Positions 44,063 through 55,322 of a stretch of 64,000 nucleotides of DNA are shown here, piece by piece. Under the pieces are notes generated by a model. It did no database searches, was not told the origin of the DNA, and saw only the letters and a program-made list of their open reading frames with translations. Each line of letters opens with the position of its first letter. The first letter of the stretch is position 1. The translations under genes and the position numbers were made by a program. The DNA lies in assembly GCA_018907035.1 (NCBI GenBank), contig JACCIC010000219.1, positions 310,001 to 374,000 on the forward strand. Direction: 5' to 3'. The DNA comes from Sycobia sp. Sy_11. Lineage: Eukaryota; Arthropoda; Insecta; Hymenoptera; Epichrysomallidae.

Positions 44063-45059
44063 AATTGTTTCAAAATGATAGTCTACGAATAGTTTTTAAG
44101 CGGACGCTGGGAAATACCTTTTTATGCAGAAGTAAAAATAGTAAATAAAAATAGATAATAAAAATAGTAAATACAACGAATAACTATTTAATATAAATCC
44201 GCAGTACAAAAAATAATAAAAATTTATGATTTATAAAATAAATTCAAGATCAGATGTGAATAAAATATTATTAAAGGAGATGAACAAGGTTGTTAATATA
44301 AATATAAAAAATTTAATTTTTTCTTTTCTTCTGTCTAAAATAAATCTCGCTCTTTATTTTTTAAATTGAATAATTTACATTAAGAATTTTATTGTACATG
44401 TGATATATTTTATTTGTTGGTGATATTACATTCTTCTTGATATAACTTCATTCAAAAATATTGAAGCCAACATAAATTTATGATGGATTTACAAAACAAA
44501 TTTAAGATAACATGTGACTATCGTCTTATTAAAGCAGACAAAAAAGGATGATAATATAAATTGAACATTTTTGTTTGCTTTTATTCAAAATAAACTTCGC
44601 TCTTTATTTGTTTTCATTAAGTTACATATTATATATTAAAAATATTTTTATACATATGATATTATTTTATTCTTTGCTGATCTGAAATTCTTCTTGTATA
44701 GTTTAACGTTTAAAAATCGATTAGCCGAGTACAATTTACAGATAATTCGAAATACAGGTGAATTGAAAGTTGAATTATCTTATATATATATTAAACGATT
44801 TTTTAAACGTTATAGAACAATTGTTGAAAACCACACTGAGCCCCGATTTTTCTGAAAATTCGTGAATTTATGTGTTTTCGGTTGTTGATTACAAATATTA
44901 CAGTTGCTTTCGTCAAAAATTTAATTTTTATGGTGATATTTAGACAAAAAACTATAAGCATGATGATTCCTCGCATTTATCTTAGAAAATATGAAAATTT
45001 GAAAATCGTATTTGTAAAGATCGCATTTTCTTATTCCATATAGTTATTAGTAAATAAGC
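44063..45059. other. AT-rich DNA, nothing recognised
   Basis: No gene. A phrase with GCTCTTTATTT and AATAAA(C/T)TTCGC occurs twice (about 44335-44360 and 44585-44610), suggesting an old ~250-base duplication. Confidence 0.4.
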
Positions 45060-45560
45060 TCATTCCTGCATATGGTGGGGTTAGAAGGCTGTCGTATACT
45101 ATGATTGCGTCCAAGTGGTCAAATCATCAAAGGACCACTGTATCGAACCCAACCTATTCGTTTGAAGCAAGCACTATAGGAAAAACGGCCAGAATATGCG
45201 ACTAGGCATGAGTCCGTCATTTTTTATCACGATAACTCTCGGCCACATGTTGCAGCTCTGGTCAAAAATGATCAGAAGTATAGTGGATGGGGAATTTTGC
45301 TTTAATCTCAGTCGAGATAGTCAGACGTCGCACCAGCTGACTACCACTTATTTCGATCAATGTAGAACACTCTTACGGGAACACGCTTCAGTTCTATAGC
45401 GGAAATCGAAAATTAATTCGATACGTTCGTAGGCTCGAAAGATGAGAATTTTTTTTGATCTGGAATTCATAAAGTGACAGAAATATGAGGAAAAGTTATA
45501 GCTTCCGTTAGACAATACTTTGAATAAAGGAAACGTAACCACGTTTTTATAATAAAACGT
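45060..45560 (+). pseudogene. Mariner transposase fragment
   Basis: Plus-strand text around 45180-45560 carries a decayed catalytic region: a HDN-type second-Asp block (TTTTTATCACGATAACTCTC), GHMLQLWSKM, then a C-terminal EEKL and RQYFE-like end. N-terminal parts and TIRs are not seen. Confidence 0.5.
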
Positions 45561-47329
45561 CACATTTTTCACGCTGAAAACTTAATTCTATACGGCACAC
45601 GAGATAGGAAAGCTTGGTCTTTCACTGCAGGTACACCAGAAATAGCGAATTTTTTTGCAATTGCTGCAGCCGATGTCCTTCTTTTTCTTTACTTCTTGTC
45701 CTGTCTCCCTTTATTTCCCTCTTTCACTCTCTCTCTCTCTTCCTCTTTCTGCCTTCCTCACTCTCTCTTAATCTCGCTCAATTTAATTGCTTTACAGAAT
45801 GGCCACGTCGCACGACCCAACTTTCCAGATCTAATTTACGCACAAGTTAGATACGTTTCATTTGTAGCGGACTATTTAATCGCACTTATACTATAAATAT
45901 GCAACATACAATTAGGAAAATCGTCGTCATAAAAGCGTAAAATTTAATTATAATTATATTAAATAGTAAAAATGAAAAGATGTTACAAAAAATGTTACAA
46001 AATAATGAGTTACAGGCGCCGTACGAAGCCTATATCAGGACAGCACAGGCCTTGTGAGTTTTCATAATATTTTATATATTATAAATATAGGAATAAATAT
46101 TATATTATGTAAATATAATACCATATAGTTCAATTTATTAATATATAAAAAAATATAGTAATATAAATTGATGCTTGTAATATTAAATTTTTAAGTATTG
46201 TTATTTCTTAAATATTAATTATTTTTATAATAATTTTTTCTTTTTTTTCAGTTATAAAGATCTCTCATCAGAGGAAAAAGTATAACTTTATTAATTCTAG
46301 GTCAGAAAATCTAGAAATGACTCGGGGAATTTCCATTTAATTCTAGTCGAATGTTGCAAGCTGACTGTCAGTATGTTGCAGCCCAATAATGCAATTCTTT
46401 TTGCATAGTAGTAAAGAGAGAACGTAATGATATGCTTAATGGAAATACGTTGTGAGTATACAATCATGTAGAATTTTCTATGAAGCGGAGTATGCAATGT
46501 TAATAGCGATGGCAGGGATGACAGTTATGGTAGCAGTGGCGACGGCGACATCGTGGGTGAGATACTACTGAAAGTAGATTGATACAGATAATTCAAATAT
46601 GTTAAAGATTCAATTAATTCCTATAATGCTTCTTCATTTTACAATTTTATATTAAAGACTAGTTATTAAAAAGTAATGAATAAATTTCCATTGCATGTAA
46701 TCAAGATCTCTTTAAAAATAAATTATTTTCTTAAGTTTATTAAAATGAAATCGGAACAAACAATTTAAGTTAATTAATTTAATTACTTTTCAATAAACGT
46801 TGATATAAAATTTTGAAAATTAAGAAGCATTATAGGCATTAATTAAATCTTTAATAAATGTTAAACTTTAATAACTCATTTCTAGCAGCAGAGTAGGATT
46901 CACGATGTTGTTGCTGTGCAAAAATCAAGTGATATCAACAGAGAGCAATATGTAAATAATCTTCAGTATACAATAATGTAAAATATCATCATGCATAAAT
47001 ACTTATGTATGTATATATAGAAAATATACATAATAAAATTAATTCAACTAAAATATAATAGTTTATATAATATAATATGATGATGAAAATTATATATTGA
47101 TGAAAATTATATATATGGCTTTGTAACTTTAAATTATTTGCGGCTACTCGTCAAGATTTATGAAAGATAAATATAATTCAACGATTATGACCTAACTGAT
47201 TGATTTATAAAGAAACATGTACAGTATTTTAGTGGTTGGGAGAACGGTAGTTTTGAAACTAAAAAAATGAAATCATTTGTAAAGAAACTCATGACGTCTG
47301 TTTTTTTACAAAATGTGAGGTTTTACTAT
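45561..47329. other. No confident gene; CT-rich patch 45690-45770
   Basis: Low-complexity CT DNA and AT-rich DNA. A 36-codon two-exon possibility at 45980-46285 (donor at 46054, acceptor ending at 46251) is discussed as a weak finding. Confidence 0.4.
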
Positions 47330-47470
47330 GAAAAAATAGTTACATATTCTTTATTCAAAGTATCGTCCATTGGAACTTATAACGTTTTGCCATCTTTCCG
47401 GCAATTTATAAATTTCCTCCAAAATTCAAATTCTCGGCTATGATACTCAATAATAGAGTTATAGAATTGT
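47330..47470 (-). pseudogene. Mariner transposase C-terminus
   Basis: The minus strand reads INCRKDGKTL in one frame and IYKLPERWQNVISSNGRYFE plus stop in another, the typical end of a mariner transposase. Nothing else of the element is recognisable. Confidence 0.6.
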
Positions 47471-47685
47471 TTTGTATCGAGGGAAATTTAAATATTCTCA
47501 TCTACTAAAATATACTGCGAAATTAAAATGTTTCGGCAAGAATTACGCACTCGTCGTAAGCTATTGTACTTCACTGCTAAGCACAAGCGGTCTCCACATT
47601 ATTGTGCGTCATTTGTAACTGGACTGAAGAAGAGCTAAAATAGACGCAAAAATAAGGAGAACATGTAAATATATAATATGAGGTG

Positions 47686-47880
47686 TGTTCAAAAAGTTTC
47701 TAGAATTTTTAAATTTCGCCGGTTTACAGAGTCCACCTGTATAAAATTTTTTTATTATGTTGGTACGCACGCCCCTGAAGTACGATAAAATTTTCAGCAA
47801 TATTGATGGCTGCATTTTTAAGTGGCAGCCGCTAACGTTAGACGTGTTTTTTGCGCTCGGCGATTTTTGCCCCTCTTTAT
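47686..47880 (+). mobile_element. Terminal piece of a mariner-like element
   Basis: GAGGTGTGTTCAAAAAGTTT and the following text (TTTAAATTTCGCCGGTTTAC, TTTTTTTATTATGTTGGTAC) match the inverted right end of 35265-36066. It is a 5' end without coding sequence, cut at about 47880. Confidence 0.65.
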
Positions 47881-48265
47881 TGACAGCCTAAATGCCGAAA
47901 AAATGATAAAAATCTATAAAAAGGCTTTACTACCATCTGCCAAATGATGGTTCATCAGAAAAAATAAAGATTGGATTCTGCAGGAGGGCCGCGACCATAA
48001 ACACCATAGCAAGCTCTGTACTGAGTGAAAGACTCAATCTGGCATCGTTACATTGGAGTGGCCGTCGCAGTTGCCCGATGCAAATCCTATTGAAAATACT
48101 TGTGCATATATTAAACAGAAGCTTCGTGGAAGACGCATCCATACTTTGAATCAATGTCTCCAAATCCGTCGAATCTGGAGATTGTTATAACCAGAATAGG
48201 CCGTCAAATTAGTAGAAAGCATGTCTCGGAGATGCCAGGAAATTTACGACATCGGTCGTGACTGG
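47881..48265 (+). pseudogene. Tc1 transposase C-terminal fragment
   Basis: Reads DWILQEGRDHKHHSKL (second catalytic block, with the Asp of the usual LQQDNDPKH lost), then LEWPSQLPDANPIENTCAYI (third block, DD34E Glu kept) and KQKLRGRRIHTLNQCLQIRR. This is classic Tc1 order with several stops. Confidence 0.7.
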
Positions 48266-48699
48266 ATACATTAGACCTAATTTCATAATCGTTTTTAATG
48301 TGTACAATGTATATATCAATATGAAAGTTTCATTAAATAAATTTTTTTATAAATTAATACGACCGCGTTCTTGCTTGACAGATTTTCCTATAAGCAAACA
48401 AAAAAAGATCATACATGAACAATATTTATAGAAAATATTTTTTTTTAATATTTCGAAATAAATTAATAATACATAAGTTATGTAAGATAATTAGAGATAA
48501 AACTATTAATGATTTAAATAAATGTCGAACTTCATTTTATATGAAGTAAAATGATGTGTAAATAAAGTGTAAATATCAGCATGTACAGTTTACGTAAAAT
48601 ACTATCTAAGTAAATAAGCTAAGCGAGTTCTCGATCACTTCTGGTGAAGGTAAATTACATGTGAAGGTACTTCACTATAAGGAACTTCTCACTTGCATT

Positions 48700-48815
48700 T
48701 TAATTCAAAAGGATACAAGTATGGTCGAAAAGGCTGCTTCACTTGCAGTCCATATTGCAATAACTGTTAAAGTAATGTTGGGAATGGGATTGAAAAAAAT
48801 TGTCTGGTCAAAACA
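48700..48815 (+). pseudogene. Second Polinton fragment, PLA2-like protein C-terminus
   Basis: Reads QKDTSMVEKAASLAVHIAIT then VKVMLGMGLKK, aligning with SKNASMAKKAAARTVYNTMK and VKLELRI at 23470-23570. Only this C-terminal piece is seen. It differs enough to be a separate, older insertion. Confidence 0.5.
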
Positions 48816-49515
48816 ATGTAATTAAATAACGGTCTTACAGTCTTGATAATGTAATATATTAGCTAAAATAATGAAAGTCTGACAGTCCTTGTTTATATTT
48901 ACCCCCGAATAAAATAAAAATAAAATAATAAATAAAATGAAAATAATATAAACAATATTCTATGTTAGTAAAGGACAATCTGACTGCCCCTACCACCTTA
49001 AATTTAGATTCAACTTTCGTGTCCCTTTCGAACCGCTACAATCAATCCTCAGCAACAAAACTAAATTGAAAATCCAGCATGCTACTTTATATACCCCATC
49101 ATCACTACAAATTTATTGGTATAACATTTATGGGACCCCCACCATCTTAAATTAAATGCGAAATCCAAATTTTATATTAATACGGAATGATAAGTGTTGT
49201 CCAATTTAATTGACTCTAACATTAAATTTACAACATTGGGATTCTCTTTTATATGCATGTTTTATACCTTATTCTAGAATATTTACATTTTCAAAATCGA
49301 AAAATGTAACAAATTTAAACTATGTTCTTTTAGCCCGGATGTACTATTCATACTTCGTAAGTTACACTGATATTCATCTATTTATTGTTTTAGGTATCTT
49401 CCCATTTATCGAATATAATCTTTGTCAAAATCTTTAATATTTATTTGTATAACACTCCTCTTTTCAAACTTTTATCATGCTTATCTTTACAATTATTAAT
49501 TAGCTTTCTAATTAC
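48816..49515 (-). mobile_element. Penelope-like element, copy C, 3' end
   Basis: The module at 48870-49000 (AGTCTGACAGTCCTTG, then CAATCTGACTGCCCC) is followed on the plus strand by decayed GIY-YIG coding text in reverse, matching the order in copies A and D. More diverged than A, closer to D. The HHR-like core is degraded. Confidence 0.7.
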
Positions 49516-49529
49516 TAGAGGGATTTTTA

Positions 49530-49760
49530 ATGAGGCCGCTGGTCTTTAACGGAGCACCGCGCAACCAGGATCAAGTCGCACCAGGAAAAACAGAGGATTT
49601 TTAGTGAAGCCGCTCGTCTTTAATAGAGCGTCACGTAACCAGGATCAAGCTTCACTAGGATTCGGACGGGATAGTAGAGCCTACTGATCTTTAATGGAGC
49701 GCCGCGCAATCAGGATTGCGACTCTACTATTCAGGATTTCCGGACGGGCAGGATAACTAG
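49530..49760 (+). repeat. Imperfect tandem repeat, three units
   Basis: Units of about 75-95 bases share GGATTTTTA(G/A)TGA, CTTTAA, GAGC(A/G)CCGCGCAA and CCAGGATCAAG. GC-rich compared with the flanks. It may be part of an LTR or a satellite fragment. No second copy elsewhere in the window. Confidence 0.7.
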
Positions 49761-50434
49761 AGCTCTGGAGTTACGATAGTTGTAGGGAGCTTCTTTCGGC
49801 CATATCGCCGAGATGACTGCTTTTGGGGCGGAAAACTCGCCCTTTTATACACGAAAAATTAGTCGATGGGGTGATTACGCCACTGTTCGACTAATTTCAA
49901 AAAATAATAATAATAATTTTACAATATTAAAATAATAATCGCATTAAAATTATATTAATTATAAGGCTAATTTGCAAATTTGCCCTTGAGGGTGCTCGTA
50001 TTCTTATAATCATTTCGGTGTAATTTAGTTCTCGTGGGTATTTCTGTATTACAATAATAAGAATAATTATTATAACAAATAATAATAATTTTTATAATAA
50101 TAACTAAGTTGACATTTGCGTCCTTGGCGAAGCTCGTGTTCTATAATATAAATTATATTATAATAATTCTGACGCTGTTTTTCTTAATTTAATTTGCCCG
50201 TATTTAAATGATATTTAGCCATTATAATACCTATGATGATAATTATTACTATAACAAATTAAGTTAATTAATACAAATTAATGATAATACTAATTATTAT
50301 TAGAAAATAATAATAATTATATTTACAATAATTATCTTAATAATAAACTATAACAGTTATAATAACAATTTATAATAATAGTATTCGATTTTTTCCGACT
50401 CTGAATATTTAATTATAATAATAATAATAATAAT

Positions 50435-50482
<48 letters not shown>

Positions 50483-51059
50483 TAAGTTTTGTCCATTAGG
50501 ACGTTCGCACACGTGTAATTATTCGTGTATTCTCATAATATTTACTTACACGTATTCTTTGATTAGCGTGCTGTATATTAAATAATATATACAGTGCCAA
50601 AAGTGAGACTTTTATATTATTTAATAAAAATAAGGTATTTAGAAATGCGGCGATGGATGTCTTTACTGCCTCTCGAGTTCGTAGGCTCGGGGAGCGCGGG
50701 GGCGCGGGACATCTTTTCCACGCTGGCTGTCGCGCTGCCGTTCGCGAAGCAGGTATATTTAATACGCGCAATCGTATTGTTTCGAAGATTGCGCGTTTGA
50801 CCAGATTATTTTAATTTCAGAAACTTTAATTATTTCGAATTAGAATTTTGCGCGTATTAGGCTTTATCGGGAATACAGCCGGATCTTCGCAAAATATACA
50901 TTTAAGTTAGAATTAAACACAAGACAAAAAGTGTTCTGGAAATTTTTTAAGTGAATAAACTTGAACTAAACTTGTTACAATTTAAATTTTTTATATGGTA
51001 CTTTTAAATTTTATGTAATGTTTGAATAAATCTATTTTAAAGAAAATTAATAAATATTT
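49761..51059. other. No gene; AT-rich DNA, a TA microsatellite and a CpG-rich patch
   Basis: A TA run lies at 50439-50477. A patch at 50640-50745 is GC-rich (GCGCGGGGGCGCGGGAC) in the middle of AT-rich DNA. No coding match on either strand. Confidence 0.45.
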
Positions 51060-52175
51060 TTATCGGGCTTACAGTATTTATAATATAATATATTAACTCA
51101 AATAATGATAGTCAGACTATCCTTATTTACTATCACCCCTGAAGAATATGAAATAAAACTTATTTTATTAATTACTAAATTTAATTAGATTAAAAACTAA
51201 AACTGATAAATTAAAATAATAGTAAAAGAAAATAAAATAAAAATAGAAATAAAAATCATAAAAATAATAAACTATATTCTATGTTAGCAAAGAAGAAACT
51301 GACTGCCCCCACCACCTTATTTTCGGTGCACGATGTTTCCAATCGCTACGGTTCATCCACAGGCACTAAACTAAAATGAATGCTTATCATGCTACTTTAC
51401 ATATCCTATCTCCACTCAAAATTTATTAGGATAATATTCATCGGACCCCCACCTTCCTGATTGAAATATAAATTTTATATTAATAACGAATGATAAGTGT
51501 AATTTGACTCCAACATTAAATTTACACCATTGTGATTCTTCAAAATATGAATATTTTTAAGAGTTTCTCTTTTAGATTTATTTTTAACACCATCTTCCAA
51601 AACATCGAAATTTTCAAAATTGAAAGAATGTGGCAAGTCTAAACTATGTTCTTTTAGCCCAGATTTATCGTTCATGCTTCATAAGCTATACTGATGCTCA
51701 TATATTCTTTGTTTTAAGTATCTTCCAATTTATCCAAAGTAATATTTGTCACAATTTTTAGAATTTATTTTGTATACTACGCCTGCTTTCAACTATTGAT
51801 CATCCTTATCTTTAGAATTATTAAATAATCTTCTTATATTATTATTGTTTCTAAAGTAAACATGAACATTATGTTTTTTGAAAATACTTCTTATTCTTTC
51901 CGATAATCCTTTTACATATGGTAATATTATGATTTTATTATTATTTCCCTTGTTTTCAATATTATATTTTCTAGTATTATTATAAATCTGATCTACTCTG
52001 TCTGCAGTCATTTTGTTTATAAGGTCTAATGGATAATCATTATTAATCAATATCTCAGTCAGTTAATATTTAATAACCTACCTGACCATCTAGCTTATCT
52101 ATACCAATTAAATTTTACTTTGTTATTACTAATTCTGATAACATTGACGTCCAAAAAAATCCTGTTGAACTTTTG
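51060..52175 (-). mobile_element. Penelope-like element, copy D, 3' half
   Basis: The minus strand carries the RT end (NNKVKF at about 52120), a linker with DYPLDLINKMTADRVDQIYN, KIIILPYVKGLSERIRSIFK, YFRNNNNIRRLFNNSKDKDD (51793-52050), a damaged GIY-YIG core (about 51690-51790) and GLKEHSLDLPHSFNFENFDV (51475-51675). The 3' module with AGTCAGACTATCCTT is at 51105-51310. Several frameshifts. Confidence 0.82.
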
Positions 52176-52242
52176 GAAAAAGAAATGCTTAATTGCTCAA
52201 AATTCGAGAATAGATGGTATATACAGAATGATACATGTATGC

Positions 52243-52273
<31 letters not shown>

Positions 52274-52440
52274 CCAGGTCTGAAATAAATGTAGATGGGG
52301 AATTCCGGAATTTCGGACGAGAAATAAGCATCTTTGAAAGGGGTGCGGTTTTCCCGAATATATGGATTGTTCTCTACCTCTCTCTTTTTTTTCTCTATGT
52401 ATATTCTGTCTTCGTCGTTTCATAGGTCGTTGAGGAAGAC
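52176..52440. other. Short unassigned stretch with TA microsatellite
   Basis: A TA run at 52247-52273 in otherwise unrecognised DNA between the PLE and the BEL fragment. Confidence 0.5.
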
Positions 52441-53208
52441 CCACTATAATCTATAGCGATAATGCTCTAAATTTTTTTGGAGCTAATAATACATTTAGAA
52501 AGTTTAATTGGAATGCAATTAATCGATATAGTTTTGCCAAACAAATAGATTGGAGATTTAATCTCCCACTTTCAGCATGCTGGGAAAGTGATTGATTGGT
52601 TTGTTCCAAAATCTTCTACTAGAACGTTAAGAAAAGCATGCTTGACATACGAAGAAATGTATACGGTACTATGCGATTGCGAGGCCGTTTTAAATTCGAG
52701 GCCTCTTACAGTGAGAACGGTAGATGCCGGCGATCTTCGGCCATTCGCGCCTTCTATGTTCATTCAAGACATCAGAGAAAATAAAATCTGACATTTAGGT
52801 ATACTTGATCAAGTTGATCTAAATGCGCGATTCATATATAAACAGGAGATGATGTGGCATTTTCCAAATAGCTTCAGAAAAGACTATCTTAATCAATTAG
52901 TTTTCAAATCGAAAGCAAATGAAACACAACAAATTAATGTCGGTGATGCGGTTCTAATAGGCGACGGCCATCAGAACATAATACATTGGCTATTAACGCG
53001 TATTGAAAAACTGTGCATGGATCGATACAAAAAAGTACGTGTTGCCGTTTTAAAAATGACGTTAGATATTTTAAAACGTTCAGTACAGCGAACTCGCCTA
53101 TTGGAGGCTGATCTTGATCATGCAAGTGAATTAGAGTTTGCGTATAAAAAACGTGCAAGAAAAACACAGTTGCAGATAATAAAACAAACTAAATTAACGA
53201 TGTGAATA
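52441..53208 (+). pseudogene. BEL/Pao integrase end with DUF5641 domain
   Basis: Reads IYSDNALNFFGANNTFRKFN (second catalytic Asp), IDWRFNLPLSACWESD (Glu), then in another frame SSTRTLRKACLTYEEMYTVL, CEAVLNSRPLT and DLRPFAPSMFI, then MMWHFPNSFRKDYLNQLVFK and QQINVGDAVLIGD, the DUF5641 tail of BEL/Pao integrase, ending in a basic segment and TGA 53203. The first half of the element, with gag, protease and RT, is absent. A stop at 52789 and a frameshift near 52590 break it. Confidence 0.82.
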
Positions 53209-53593
53209 ATTCAGAAAAAATATGCATCTCGAAAGAAAATCTAGGAGTGGGTTAATTATTAGAAAACACGATTATTATAAAAGTACATAGTCATTCAGCA
53301 GATTGAAATATTAACAATTAAGTATTTGATCAATTAAATCCTTGACGAATCTTGCGAACTTATTTTTATTGTACTTAATTTTATTAGTTTTTAATTTAGG
53401 GGTAGCTTTTAGAATTAGCAACGACGCATATTCGTTTCAATAAGTAAACCCGGTCTGTATACAGATAGCTATTGAAGAAAATAAATTGCTATAAGTAAAT
53501 CATTAATAAAAATATTTGCTGTTGGTAAATTTCATTTGTATCTTTCGCGAAGCTCTTTCAACTTATAAAAAAATAATAGTAATAAAACACAAC
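53209..53593. other. Unassigned, possible BEL 3' untranslated region
   Basis: AT-rich DNA. CTAGGAGTGGG at 53240-53250 could be a polypurine tract, but no LTR start is certain. Confidence 0.3.
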
Positions 53594-53785
53594 AGAGTAA
53601 GCTAAGCAGTGAGATTTTTTAATCCTGTACTCGGAATCTGCTCCGTGTTCGCGTTTAGAGTAAGCTCATCGGTGAGATTTTTAATCCTCTACTCGGAAAC
53701 TGTTCTGTATTCGCGTTTAAAGTAAGTTAAAAGGTGGGAGTTTTAATCCTGTATTCGGAAGCTGCTCCGTGCTGAATTAGAAATT
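53594..53785 (+). repeat. Tandem repeat, three units of ~63 bases
   Basis: Each unit shares TAAGCT or TAAGTT, GTGAGATTTTTAATCC, TCGGAA, CTG(C/T)TC(C/T)GT and TTCGCGTTTA. It lies after the BEL integrase, so it may belong to the BEL 3' LTR. Confidence 0.8.
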
Positions 53786-54174
53786 TACTAAAGAATGCGA
53801 TTAGATTCTTACACGGTTCTAAATTTATTATCGGTTGGATTCATTTCGTCGTAATTTTTGGTGCCGCGTATCTATTAATACACCGGCCCCGGCCCCACAT
53901 CGCTGGCTATTAGTCGCGAGAAGAGACCAAAAATAGGGGCAAAGCTTGCCGCCATTTCGCGGCATTAAATTGTCGCGTAAAGGAACGAGGTATCACTCGC
54001 CTTAAAGCAAAACTATTAACCAGGGCCGGACGTCACAACATATTATGCCCTATATTATAATTATTTAAAAACAACTTTTTTTTATATATTACTTATATAC
54101 CATTAAAAATACTTTAACTGTGCTTATGTCGACTGTATTTAGATAAATTAATAAATATTTATATTGGTCTTATA
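53786..54174. other. GC-richer patch then AT-rich DNA
   Basis: 53860-54010 is GC-richer (GGCCCCGGCCCCAC) and may be LTR U5. No gene. Confidence 0.35.
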
Positions 54175-54640
54175 GTGTAATTAAATAAATTCAAATTAAT
54201 ACATAATAAGATCAATATATATTTGTTGCAATACTTATACATATTAATATATCATTAATGAAAATTATAGTGACAGTGATACTTGTTTAAAATCACCCCA
54301 CTAGACCAATCTGAAATAAAAATATACTAGCTGAAAAAATTCTTTAAGTGCAATCTGACTGTCCCCACCATCTTAACTCAACTGAAGATCAGCTGAGGTT
54401 GTCCAACGTTTTGAACTCTCTGAGATTCTTAATCACAGACTAGACTAAATCTTATTTAATATTTTAATCTATATATAGCCGTATACCCACTAAACTAAAA
54501 AATTTAGTAATGTCAATATACAATCCCTCTTCTATATAAAATGTTCAAAATCAATCAATTTAATAAAGAATGATAAATGTTATCTAATATAATATATGAT
54601 AAGCAATGTAGACTCTAAGTATAGAGATTAAATAAACTAA
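54175..54640 (-). mobile_element. Penelope-like element, copy E, 3' end
   Basis: The module at 54260-54390 has GTGACAGTGATACTTG and CAATCTGACTGTCCCC, then a degraded hammerhead region and the start of the reversed C-terminal coding text (AATGATAAATGTTATC). No protein readable. Confidence 0.7.
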
Positions 54641-55084
54641 TGTTCAGTAAATAAGAGAAACTTCACTAATAAACATTGTACATATCCCAGAGATACACCA
54701 TCCTTCAGGCGACGTGACAACTTTTCGAGATATAGAAAAGTCGGAAAAATGGGGGGGGGGGGTTATGTAGGGACTGTGCACGAGCACATGTCCCTCATAG
54801 CGACGCGCATGCCCCGTACGTACTACGGCACATGCAATATACAGCGGCGGCGCCCGACGGCGTGAAGGGGGTTGCGAATAACGATGCGCACGGCAGCAGC
54901 CGCACGCCAACATTGCCTGCACGGGCAATTCGACGTCCACAAACATCGACTACTATACTGTAATACCGTACTTTAGTTAATAAATTATTATATTGTTACT
55001 AACAAATAGTTATTTTCATCACTACTTCCCGCTATTTATACGCTGATGCGTAGGCGGCGGTGTGTCAAAGTGCACTATATGAGC
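54641..55084. other. CpG-rich segment, possible solo LTR
   Basis: 54760-54950 is GC- and CpG-rich (GCGGCGGCGCCCGACGGCG) with a run of G at 54751-54761, followed by AATAAATTATTATATTG and TTACTAACA. The mix of GC core and AATAAA-type end suggests an LTR, but no partner copy is present. Confidence 0.3.
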
Positions 55085-55320
55085 ACAATATCAATACTCA
55101 TACCTATCAATATAAAATTAATTGAAAATTATAATGATAGTCATACTGTCCTTGTTTAAAATCACGCTCGTAGATTATTCTGAAATAAAAATATATTAGC
55201 CGAAAATTCTTTATTAGTGAAGTGCAATATGACTGTCTCCACCACCCTTGGCTAATTGAAGACGTAATCCAACGTTTCGAGCTCATTACGGCTCCTTATC
55301 AGGGACTAGGCTAAACCTTA
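55085..55320 (-). mobile_element. Penelope-like element, copy F, 3' part
   Basis: Module: ATGATAGTCATACTGTCC at 55132 and CAATATGACTGTCTCC at 55224. Then a hammerhead core on the minus strand (CTGATAA, stem II GAGCC/AGCTC, GAAAC; 55274-55302). Interrupted at 55321 by a mariner and resumes at 56576. Confidence 0.82.
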
Positions 55321-55322
55321 TA

